Under the pieces are notes generated by a model. That model saw only the letters and a program-made list of their open reading frames with translations, was not told where the DNA came from and made no database searches. A program made the position numbers and the translations under genes. Below are positions 1 to 5,419 of a stretch of DNA of 6,593 nt, piece after piece (within the stretch, counting starts at the first letter, position 1; the number at the start of each line of letters is the position of its first letter). Origin of the DNA: Sphaerochaetaceae bacterium (GTDB lineage Bacteria; Spirochaetota; Spirochaetia; Sphaerochaetales; Sphaerochaetaceae); NCBI GenBank assembly GCA_016302165.1, contig JAEDOD010000095.1, forward strand, positions 1 through 6,593, read 5' to 3'.

Positions 1-6
1 CATAAC

Positions 7-39
7 ACATCATGTCAAAGTAAAGACATAATGTCCAAA
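7..39. repeat. Imperfect direct repeat ACATnATGTC(C)AAA, two copies
   Basis: ACATCATGTCAAA (7-19) and ACATAATGTCCAAA (26-39) are offset by 19 bases. Each copy is itself nearly palindromic (ACAT-n-ATGT), so ATGTC at 12-16 can pair with GACAT at 25-29, or GACAT with ATGTC at 31-35. The repeats lie in non-coding DNA upstream of a terminator. Sub-terminal repeats of this sort occur near the ends of some insertion sequences, and they could equally be operator half-sites. The repeat is seen directly; its role is unknown. Confidence 0.5.
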
Positions 40-53
40 TCGCCTGAAAGGGC

Positions 54-68
54 TTCCCAGTGTGGGAA
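54..68. repeat. Small perfect hairpin TTCCCA-GTG-TGGGAA
   Basis: A 6-bp perfect inverted repeat with a 3-base loop lies two bases before the terminator stem at 71. No T-tract follows it directly. It may stack on the terminator hairpin in the RNA, or be part of the 3' untranslated end of an upstream transcript. Confidence 0.45.
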
Positions 69-70
69 TT

Positions 71-94
71 ATCACTCGCAAGAGTGATTTTTTT
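71..94 (+). terminator. Rho-independent terminator of an upstream transcript
   Basis: A perfect 7-bp stem, ATCACTC (71-77) with GAGTGAT (82-88), closes a GCAA (GNRA-type) tetraloop and runs straight into seven Ts (88-94). The T-tract orientation fits transcription on the plus strand, entering from left of the window. No convincing coding end is seen in bases 1-70, so the terminated gene or RNA lies outside or ends in a short 3' UTR. It should isolate ligA from upstream transcription. Confidence 0.8.
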
Positions 95-229
95 GCACCT
101 TTGCTCATAGTCTAGGACACTTTTTTGAAAAGCTAAAAAATTTGTTGGAATATAGAATAATTTTTGTAGGGCTTCATAAAATAAACACCTGCAGCAATTG
201 GGCCTCAGATACTGTTTTCCTATCTCTTA

Positions 230-245
230 TGCTATAATAGATGTA
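230..245 (+). promoter_or_regulatory. Extended -10 promoter of ligA, predicted leaderless start
   Basis: A consensus -10 box TATAAT (233-238) is preceded by TG at 230-231, giving the extended -10 form TGnTATAAT. No good -35 box sits 16-18 bases upstream (the best positions read TACTGT or ATACTG), which is usual for extended -10 promoters. Counting the last T as -7, +1 falls on base 245, the A of the ligA start codon, so the mRNA would carry little or no 5' leader. The box is seen directly; the start point is predicted from standard promoter spacing. Confidence 0.7.
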
Positions 246-2359
246 TGGATATAAGAGAAGAAATGAAAGCTTTGGCAGAGAAGCTGAAGATTTATCAGGA
301 TACATATTATAAAGAAGGAAAATCCCTGGTTTCTGACCAGGAGTACGATCGTCTTACAGATAGACTTATCGCCTTGGAGAAGGAGTTCCCGGATTATGCT
401 GCTCCTGATTCACCGACCCATAGGGTAGGCTCTGACCTTACCAATGACTTTCCTGAGGTCACCCATTCCATTCCTGTCCTTTCCCTCGACAAAGCCTACG
501 ACAGGGAAAGCGTATTGGATTTCTTTTCCCGCTCCATCGACAAGGAGGGAGGAGCCCTTTCCTTTGCCGCAGAAGAGAAGATTGACGGAATCTCCATGGT
601 CCTCTACTACGAGGATGGCCTTCTGGTCCGTGCCGTCACCAGAGGAAACGGAAGCGTAGGAAATGATGTTACCCCTAACATCATGACCATTACATCAATT
701 CCTCTTTCCCTCCCCGAGAGTCTGGATATTGCCGTAAGAGGGGAAGTCTATCTTCCCAAAAAAGAGTTTGAAAAGGTGAATGCAACCCTTCCTGAAGATG
801 AAAGGGCCGCTAATCCAAGGAATCTTGCAGCAGGAACTGTCAGGCGCCAGAAATCCCAGGATGCAGCAAGAATCCCGTTGGATATGTATTGCTATGAAGG
901 CTTCTGGCTTGATAAGGACCAGACCCCCAAGGATCATCTCCATATATTGAAGAAGCTCTCAGACCTGGGCTTCAGGATCAACCCGGACTTCGCCTTCTTC
1001 GCTTCCAGCAGAAAGGAAGCTGAAGAGAAGATGAAGGACGCAGGCCTTCCTGGAAGAGCCTATGGCTTCTCTGAGCTTCAGAGCTATCTGGATGAAATGA
1101 CTGAGAAAAGACCACAGCTGGACCATGAGATTGACGGCCTTGTTTTCAAGATAAATGAGCTGGACGTAAGAGAGAAGTTCGGATATACAGAGCATCATCC
1201 GCGATGGGCCATAGCATATAAGTTCGAGTCTCCTCAGGCTGAATCGATTCTGGAGGCTATTACAGTGCAGGTGGGAAGAACAGGAAGAATAACTCCTGTT
1301 GCTGAAATATCTCCTGTGGCCTTGGGAGGATCCACGATCCGTAGGGCAACCCTCCATAACCAGGAATATATCAACTCCCTGGAGCTTGCCATTGGAGACA
1401 AGGTCTCCATCACCAAGCGCGGAGATGTAATTCCTGCTGTGGAGGAGGTGGTGGAGAAGAATGAAGTTGGAAACACCACATACTCCATTCCTCTCAAGTG
1501 TCCATGCTGCAATAGCCCACTTGTACACAAGGGTGTCCATCTGTTCTGCCCAAACTATGATTGCCCGGACCAGGCGAAGGGCAGGCTCTCCTTCTTTGCT
1601 TCCCGTGACCAGATGGACATCGAATCCCTTGGTCCCAAGACAGTGGAGCTCCTATGGAACAATGGAATATTGTCTAGAGTCGAAGACATCTACACTGCTG
1701 ACTACTCCAAGGCTCTGGAGATGAAGATTCCAGGTATAGGCGAAAAGACAGTGGAAGCCTTGAAGCGTAGCGTAGAGGAGTCTAAGGACAGAAGCTACAG
1801 GACAGTCCTTGCGTCCCTCGGTATCCCGGATGTGGGAAAGAAGACAGCCCAGATCCTTTCTGAAGGAGGCTTCGATTCCCTTGAGAAGCTGATAGTAGCC
1901 GCAGCAGCAGGAAGACTGGAGCCATTCCTTGGAATAAAGGGACTGGGAGAAGAGACAGCCAAGACCATCATTGAAGCCTTCTCGGATCCCAATCTCCTGA
2001 AGACAGTCCATGCCCTTTCCTCCCTTGGCCTCCATGTCTCTGAAGACATGGACAGAAAGGATGAAGCAAACCTTCCACAGACCTTCAGTGGAGAAGTGTG
2101 GTGCGTAACCGGATCCTTCGAAAACTTCAATCCTAGGCAGAAGGCCCTTGCGGAAATAGAGAAGAGAGGAGGACGTACCGTCTCCTCCGTTACAGGAAAG
2201 ACCACCCATCTTCTTGCAGGAAAGGGCGGTGGAAGCAAGAGGGCGGATGCTGAGAAGCTGGGAGTGAGAATAATCACTGAAGATGAGTTCCTTTCTCTGC
2301 TTGGTTGGAATAAAAGCGAAAAGAGTGGAGATAATCCCGTTCAGTTGGAGCTTTTTTGA
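245..2359 (+). CDS. ligA: NAD-dependent DNA ligase LigA
   Basis: This enzyme seals 3'-OH/5'-phosphate nicks in duplex DNA using NAD+, joining Okazaki fragments and finishing repair in the cytoplasm. The 704 residues are slightly longer than the usual ~670 and carry the full domain order. Domain Ia is N-terminal (DQEYDRL at 31-37). The adenylation domain has the catalytic lysine K112 in EKIDG, TRGNG (132-136), NPRNLAAG (190-197), HEIDGLVFK with K302, and AYKF with K326. The OB fold follows, then a Cys4 zinc finger (C419, C422, C435, C440), helix-hairpin-helix repeats (~490-585) and a C-terminal BRCT domain (~611-687). The usual RGDG motif reads RGNG. The protein ends in QLELF, a bacterial clamp-binding type motif. 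The start at 245 gives the family's usual N-terminal length; ATG 263 (M7), behind a weak AAGAG, is the alternative. No Shine-Dalgarno precedes 245, consistent with a leaderless mRNA. Confidence 0.97.
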   Translation: MDIREEMKALAEKLKIYQDTYYKEGKSLVSDQEYDRLTDRLIALEKEFPDYAAPDSPTHRVGSDLTNDFPEVTHSIPVLSLDKAYDRESVLDFFSRSIDKEGGALSFAAEEKIDGISMVLYYEDGLLVRAVTRGNGSVGNDVTPNIMTITSIPLSLPESLDIAVRGEVYLPKKEFEKVNATLPEDERAANPRNLAAGTVRRQKSQDAARIPLDMYCYEGFWLDKDQTPKDHLHILKKLSDLGFRINPDFAFFASSRKEAEEKMKDAGLPGRAYGFSELQSYLDEMTEKRPQLDHEIDGLVFKINELDVREKFGYTEHHPRWAIAYKFESPQAESILEAITVQVGRTGRITPVAEISPVALGGSTIRRATLHNQEYINSLELAIGDKVSITKRGDVIPAVEEVVEKNEVGNTTYSIPLKCPCCNSPLVHKGVHLFCPNYDCPDQAKGRLSFFASRDQMDIESLGPKTVELLWNNGILSRVEDIYTADYSKALEMKIPGIGEKTVEALKRSVEESKDRSYRTVLASLGIPDVGKKTAQILSEGGFDSLEKLIVAAAAGRLEPFLGIKGLGEETAKTIIEAFSDPNLLKTVHALSSLGLHVSEDMDRKDEANLPQTFSGEVWCVTGSFENFNPRQKALAEIEKRGGRTVSSVTGKTTHLLAGKGGGSKRADAEKLGVRIITEDEFLSLLGWNKSEKSGDNPVQLELF
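2031..2052. repeat. Perfect 9-bp hairpin inside ligA
   Basis: TCCATGTCT (2031-2039) and AGACATGGA (2044-2052) form an uninterrupted 9-bp inverted repeat with a CTGA loop. It falls in the codons for the linker between the helix-hairpin-helix and BRCT domains (about residues 596-603). No T-tract follows, so it is not a terminator. It may be chance or an mRNA structure that affects translation between domains. Confidence 0.5.
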
Positions 2360-2378
2360 AAAAAGGTGAAGTTATCTA

Positions 2379-2394
2379 TTGGCATCGGTGCCAA
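2379..2394. promoter_or_regulatory. Intergenic hairpin TTGGCA-TCGG-TGCCAA
   Basis: A perfect 6-bp stem with a 4-base loop lies 19 bases after the ligA stop. There is no T-tract on either side, so it is not a standard intrinsic terminator. It could slow or process read-through RNA from ligA. Its left arm, TTGGCA (2379-2384), also matches a -35 box at 5 of 6 bases and is 16 bases before ATTAAT (2401-2406), a weak -10 candidate. The dual reading is inference. Confidence 0.45.
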
Positions 2395-2399
2395 CAAAT

Positions 2400-2421
2400 A
2401 ATTAATCTCTTTCCATTAATT
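2400..2421. promoter_or_regulatory. AT-rich inverted repeat, candidate operator
   Basis: AATTAAT (2400-2406) and ATTAATT (2415-2421) are perfect inverted arms separated by CTCTTTCC. It lies 23 bases before the aminotransferase start and just before the Shine-Dalgarno GGAGG at 2433. AT-rich arms with a 6-8 base spacer are the architecture of known ModE operators in E. coli, although the arm sequence here differs. A ModE-type DNA-binding protein is encoded two genes into the same unit, so autoregulation is a reasonable hypothesis. The repeat is seen; binding is inferred. Confidence 0.4.
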
Positions 2422-2444
2422 GATTTCTTTCTGGAGGATATCGG

Positions 2445-3740
2445 ATGAAGGATTTGGCAATTGAACTGAATGAAACACTTAAAGGCACCTGTGCTTATGA
2501 TCTTTTGGGAAACAAGGGAAAGAACATGTATTTCCCAAAGGGAATCGTGGCACAGTCAGCAGAAGCTGGCGATAAGGCCAAAAGATATAATGCAACTGTA
2601 GGTCTTGCTACAGAGAAGGGAGACCCCTTCTGTCTTAGTGACATCTACTCTGCCTTTGTTCCTGGTTCACTGTCAAAGAAGGAGATATTCAACTATGCGC
2701 CAGGCGGTGGAGACAAGGAGCTTAGAGCCCTCTGGAAGAAGGCCATGGTGAAGAAGAACCCAACTCTGGAAGGAAAGCTTCTCAGCACTCCTATCGTCAC
2801 AGGAGGCCTTACCCATACCATATCCATCATTGCAACCCTGTTTATGGATAGGGGAGACGAAGTGGTATGTCCTGACCTCTATTGGGATAACTACCAGCTT
2901 ATCTTTGAGGACCTGGCTGAAGGTGAACTTAAGACCTTCCCATCCTTCAAGGACGGTGGCTTCAATGTGGAAGGAATGAAGAAGGCTCTTCTGGAGACCA
3001 AGGGGGATACAGCCCGTCTTATTCTCAACTTCCCCAATAACCCCACCGGATATTCCCCTTCCAAGGAAGAGGCCAAGGCTATAGTTGAAGCTGTAAAGGA
3101 AGTTGCGGAAAGCGGAAAGAAGATTCTCGTCATCAGCGACGACGCCTACTTCGGCCTCTTCTATGAAGAAGAGACAGAGAAGGAGTCTCTCTTCTCCTTC
3201 TTCTGTGATGCCCATGAGAACATCCTTGCAATCAAGGGAGATGCCGCAACCAAGGAAGAGATGGTCTGGGGCTTCAGAATCGGCTTCATCACCTATGGTG
3301 GAAAGGCTCTTGGAAAGGAAGAGATCGATGCTCTGGAGAAGAAGACCCTTGGAGCTGTAAGATGCACCGTCTCCAACTGCGACAGACCTGGCCAGTCTCT
3401 TCTCAAGAGAGGAATGGCTGGAGAGAACTACGATAAGGACAAGGAATATCTCTTCTGCACAGTAGGCGAAAGATATAGGGTTATCAGGAAGACACTTGAG
3501 AAGTATAGAGACAGCAAGGTCCTCCGCCCTTATCCATTCAATTCCGGATATTTCATGGCTTTCGATACCATGGGAAGAAATGCCGAGGAACTGAGACTCC
3601 ACCTGTTGGAGAAATACCAGGTTGGAGCAATCAATATCATGGGCAGGACACTGAGACTGGCTTATTGCTCAGTGGAGAAGGAAAACCTTGAAGACTTGGT
3701 AGACATCGTCTTCAAGGCTGCAGAGGAGATATGGAACTAG
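2445..3740 (+). CDS. Fold-type I PLP-dependent aminotransferase, class I/II
   Basis: This is a pyridoxal-phosphate enzyme of the aspartate aminotransferase superfamily that probably moves an amino group between an amino acid and a 2-keto acid; its substrate cannot be read from the sequence. Visible elements over 431 residues are TGGLTHT (119-125) for the cofactor phosphate, an aromatic YW pair (146-147) near the ring, NNPTG (198-202), SDDAY (231-235) with D232 for the pyridine nitrogen and Y235, the likely Schiff-base lysine K270 in TKEEMVWGFRIG, R278, and R404 for the substrate carboxylate. K270 is placed by its spacing to GFR (K-x5-G-x-R). It follows threonine where many relatives have SK. 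From memory it resembles an uncharacterised aminotransferase family sharing the DDAYFGLFYE stretch. A strong GGAGG (2433-2437) sits 7 bases before ATG. It is the first gene of the four-gene unit, and its stop overlaps the next start. Confidence 0.92.
   Translation: MKDLAIELNETLKGTCAYDLLGNKGKNMYFPKGIVAQSAEAGDKAKRYNATVGLATEKGDPFCLSDIYSAFVPGSLSKKEIFNYAPGGGDKELRALWKKAMVKKNPTLEGKLLSTPIVTGGLTHTISIIATLFMDRGDEVVCPDLYWDNYQLIFEDLAEGELKTFPSFKDGGFNVEGMKKALLETKGDTARLILNFPNNPTGYSPSKEEAKAIVEAVKEVAESGKKILVISDDAYFGLFYEEETEKESLFSFFCDAHENILAIKGDAATKEEMVWGFRIGFITYGGKALGKEEIDALEKKTLGAVRCTVSNCDRPGQSLLKRGMAGENYDKDKEYLFCTVGERYRVIRKTLEKYRDSKVLRPYPFNSGYFMAFDTMGRNAEELRLHLLEKYQVGAINIMGRTLRLAYCSVEKENLEDLVDIVFKAAEEIWN
3722..3728 (+). 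promoter_or_regulatory. Closely spaced ribosome binding site for the ModE-like gene
   Basis: AGAGGAG lies inside the final aminotransferase codons and ends only 2 bases before ATG 3731, tighter than the usual 5-9. Together with the 10-base overlap of the two genes, this suggests translational coupling, where ribosomes finishing the aminotransferase start the regulator. A later ATG at 3783 would delete the conserved first strand of the fold, so 3731 is preferred. Confidence 0.55.
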
Positions 3741-4090
3741 ATACCAAACTCTACGTAATTGGCAGCGACGGGAAGAAATTCATGGGCATCGGAGTGCTTT
3801 GGCTATTGGAAGAGATAGACAAAAGCAAATCTCTCCGGGCCGCATCCATCAACATGGGGCTTTCCTATTCCAAGGCATACCAGATGCTGAAGAGGCTGGA
3901 AGAGTCTGTAGGGAAGCCCTTTTTGGAAAGAAAGAGGGGCGGCGCCAACAGGGAAGGGGCGGAGCTTACTCCCTTTGCCAGGGAATATATGGAAATCTAC
4001 AGGGATTTCCAGAGAGATGCCAAGGCTGCTGCTGAAAAAGAGTTTGTCATTTTCAGGGATAGAGTCGAGAATCTAATAAAGGAGGACTAA
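3731..4090 (+). CDS. ModE-type winged helix-turn-helix DNA-binding protein, no molybdate domain
   Basis: This 119-residue protein matches the N-terminal DNA-binding domain of ModE-family regulators (LysR-like winged helix). It has a short N-terminal strand ending in FMGIGVLWLLEEID (17-30), the helix-turn-helix in SLRAASINMGLSYSKAYQMLKRLEE (about 34-58, with the family-like SYSKAY at 45-50), and a wing with GKPFLERKRGG to LTPF (61-82). A charged helix (about 84-117) could be the dimer interface. The molbindin (Mop) domain that senses molybdate in E. coli ModE is absent, so a molybdate response should not be assumed. It probably binds DNA as a dimer in the cytoplasm; ligand and targets are unknown. 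It overlaps the aminotransferase by 10 bases and ends 1 base before pfk, so it is surely cotranslated with both. Its likely target is its own operon through the repeat at 2400-2421. Confidence 0.88.
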   Translation: MELDTKLYVIGSDGKKFMGIGVLWLLEEIDKSKSLRAASINMGLSYSKAYQMLKRLEESVGKPFLERKRGGANREGAELTPFAREYMEIYRDFQRDAKAAAEKEFVIFRDRVENLIKED

Positions 4091-4091
4091 G

Positions 4092-5411
4092 ATGGTCAGA
4101 CAGATTTTCACCATTGAAAGAGTGGGTGAACCAAAGATTGATACACCAATAAGAATGTCATCCATACATGGAGACGGCAGCGCAGATTATGTTGAAGATA
4201 CAGATAAGATCTATCTCAACATTGACCATGACGAGTCTAAAGGTAAGGAAGATCAGGAGGATGTGCTGGAACTGGCAGGTCCAAGAAAGAAGATCTACTT
4301 CAATCCCGCCCATGTCCATGCTGCAATCTGCACCTGCGGAGGAATCTGCCCCGGACTCAATAACGTCATTAGAAGTGTGGTGAGATGCTTCTGGTACAGA
4401 TATGGAGTCAGAAGGATTACAGGTATTCCTTTCGGCTATCTCGGCCTTCTTGAAAACTCTCCATGGCCAATGATCAATCTTACTCCTGATGTGGTTGACG
4501 ACATCCAGGAGAAGGGCGGAACAATCCTGGGCTCAGCCAGAGGCGGCGGAAAGGAAGTGGAGCAGATTGTAGACACCCTTGAAAGACAGAACATCAATAT
4601 CCTCATTACAATCGGTGGCGACGGCACTCTCCGCGGTGCCCACGATATTGGAGAGGAAGTGAAGAGAAGAGGTCTGAAGATCGCTGTAGTAGGTGTGCCG
4701 AAGACTATCGACAACGACCTTTCCTTCATCGACACCTCCTTTGGCTTCGACACAGCTGTAGCTTCTGCTGTTCCTGCCGTAAGGGGAGCCCATGTGGAGG
4801 CGAAGAGCGCATACAACGGAATCGGCCTGGTCAAGGTGATGGGAAGGGAGTCTGGCTTCATTGCAGCCCATACTTCCCTGGCCCAGAGTGACGTAAACTT
4901 CTGTCTTATTCCGGAAAATCCCTTCGACCTTGATGGCGACAACGGTCTTCTGCACCATCTTGAAAAGAGAATTCTGGATAGAGGCCACGCTGTAATCCTG
5001 GTGGCTGAAGGTGCAGGCACAGATCTGGTTCCTCCTACAGGAGAAGTGGACGCAGGAGGAAACATAAAGTATCAGGATATCGGAGTCTTCCTTAAGGAAA
5101 AGATCAAGGAATACTTCAAGGGCCGCTCCATTCCAGTGTCCATTAAGTATATTGACCCATCCTATATTATCAGAAGCACCCCGGCAAACAGCTACGATTC
5201 CATCTACTGTGCCCGCCTCGGCGCCCATGCTGTCCATGCCGCCATGGCAGGAAAGACCCAGTGCATAGCCTCTTCTGTAAACAATAGGTTCGTCTATATA
5301 CCAATCAAGGCTGCAGTTGCAAAACGTAACCATGTAAATCCAGAGGGAGCTCTCTGGAGGGATGTACTGGAGAACACCAGACAGCCTGTCAGCATGAAGA
5401 ATACCAAATAG
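4092..5411 (+). CDS. pfk: 6-phosphofructokinase, long clade, probably ATP-dependent
   Basis: It phosphorylates fructose 6-phosphate to fructose 1,6-bisphosphate, the committing step of glycolysis. The 439 residues exceed the 320 of E. coli PfkA because of a ~75-residue N-terminal extension, a layout shared with trypanosome, spirochaete and plant-type enzymes. Motifs are CGGICPGLN (82-90), GSAR (147-150), GGDGT (175-179), PKTIDND (203-209) with catalytic base D207, MGRESG (250-255) with R252, VAEG (304-307) with E306, and R361 in YIIRSTPANSYD. G178 is at the position where pyrophosphate-using enzymes have Asp, pointing to ATP; K204 is the pyrophosphate-type residue. Gly plus Lys is the combination of ATP-using trypanosome PFK. 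ATP use is thus probable but not certain. AAAGGAGGA (4078-4086) lies 5 bases before ATG, inside the end of the regulator gene. Confidence 0.95.
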   Translation: MVRQIFTIERVGEPKIDTPIRMSSIHGDGSADYVEDTDKIYLNIDHDESKGKEDQEDVLELAGPRKKIYFNPAHVHAAICTCGGICPGLNNVIRSVVRCFWYRYGVRRITGIPFGYLGLLENSPWPMINLTPDVVDDIQEKGGTILGSARGGGKEVEQIVDTLERQNINILITIGGDGTLRGAHDIGEEVKRRGLKIAVVGVPKTIDNDLSFIDTSFGFDTAVASAVPAVRGAHVEAKSAYNGIGLVKVMGRESGFIAAHTSLAQSDVNFCLIPENPFDLDGDNGLLHHLEKRILDRGHAVILVAEGAGTDLVPPTGEVDAGGNIKYQDIGVFLKEKIKEYFKGRSIPVSIKYIDPSYIIRSTPANSYDSIYCARLGAHAVHAAMAGKTQCIASSVNNRFVYIPIKAAVAKRNHVNPEGALWRDVLENTRQPVSMKNTK

Positions 5412-5419
5412 GAGAATTT

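Noticed and set aside
31..87. Short plus-strand frame from ATG 31 (18 codons), ending in the terminator stem
   Set aside because: It has no Shine-Dalgarno, no recognisable peptide, and runs into the terminator hairpin; more likely untranslated.
20..108. Minus-strand frame from an ATG near 108, about 32 codons
   Set aside because: It is short, crosses both hairpins and the poly-T tract, lacks a ribosome binding site and has no family resemblance.
241..243. ATG immediately upstream of the ligA start
   Set aside because: It is out of frame with ligA, and base 245 gives the expected N-terminus.
959..1540. Antisense open frame of 193 codons under ligA
   Set aside because: It overlaps the adenylation, OB and zinc-finger coding of ligA. 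Its translation is low in recognisable structure and it has no promoter or neighbour on that strand.
2379..2394. Hairpin after ligA as an intrinsic terminator
   Set aside because: No T-tract follows or precedes the stem, so it is kept only as a possible regulatory structure.
2673..3602. Long antisense open frame (309 codons) under the aminotransferase gene
   Set aside because: The opposite strand encodes a complete aminotransferase with all active-site motifs. The antisense translation shows no recognisable domain, and such frames arise when TTA, CTA and TCA codons are rare in the sense strand.
4533..5333. Antisense open frame of 266 codons under pfk, and another of 209 codons at 4436-5065
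   Set aside because: Both are shadows of the conserved phosphofructokinase. Neither has a plausible ribosome binding site with a recognisable product.
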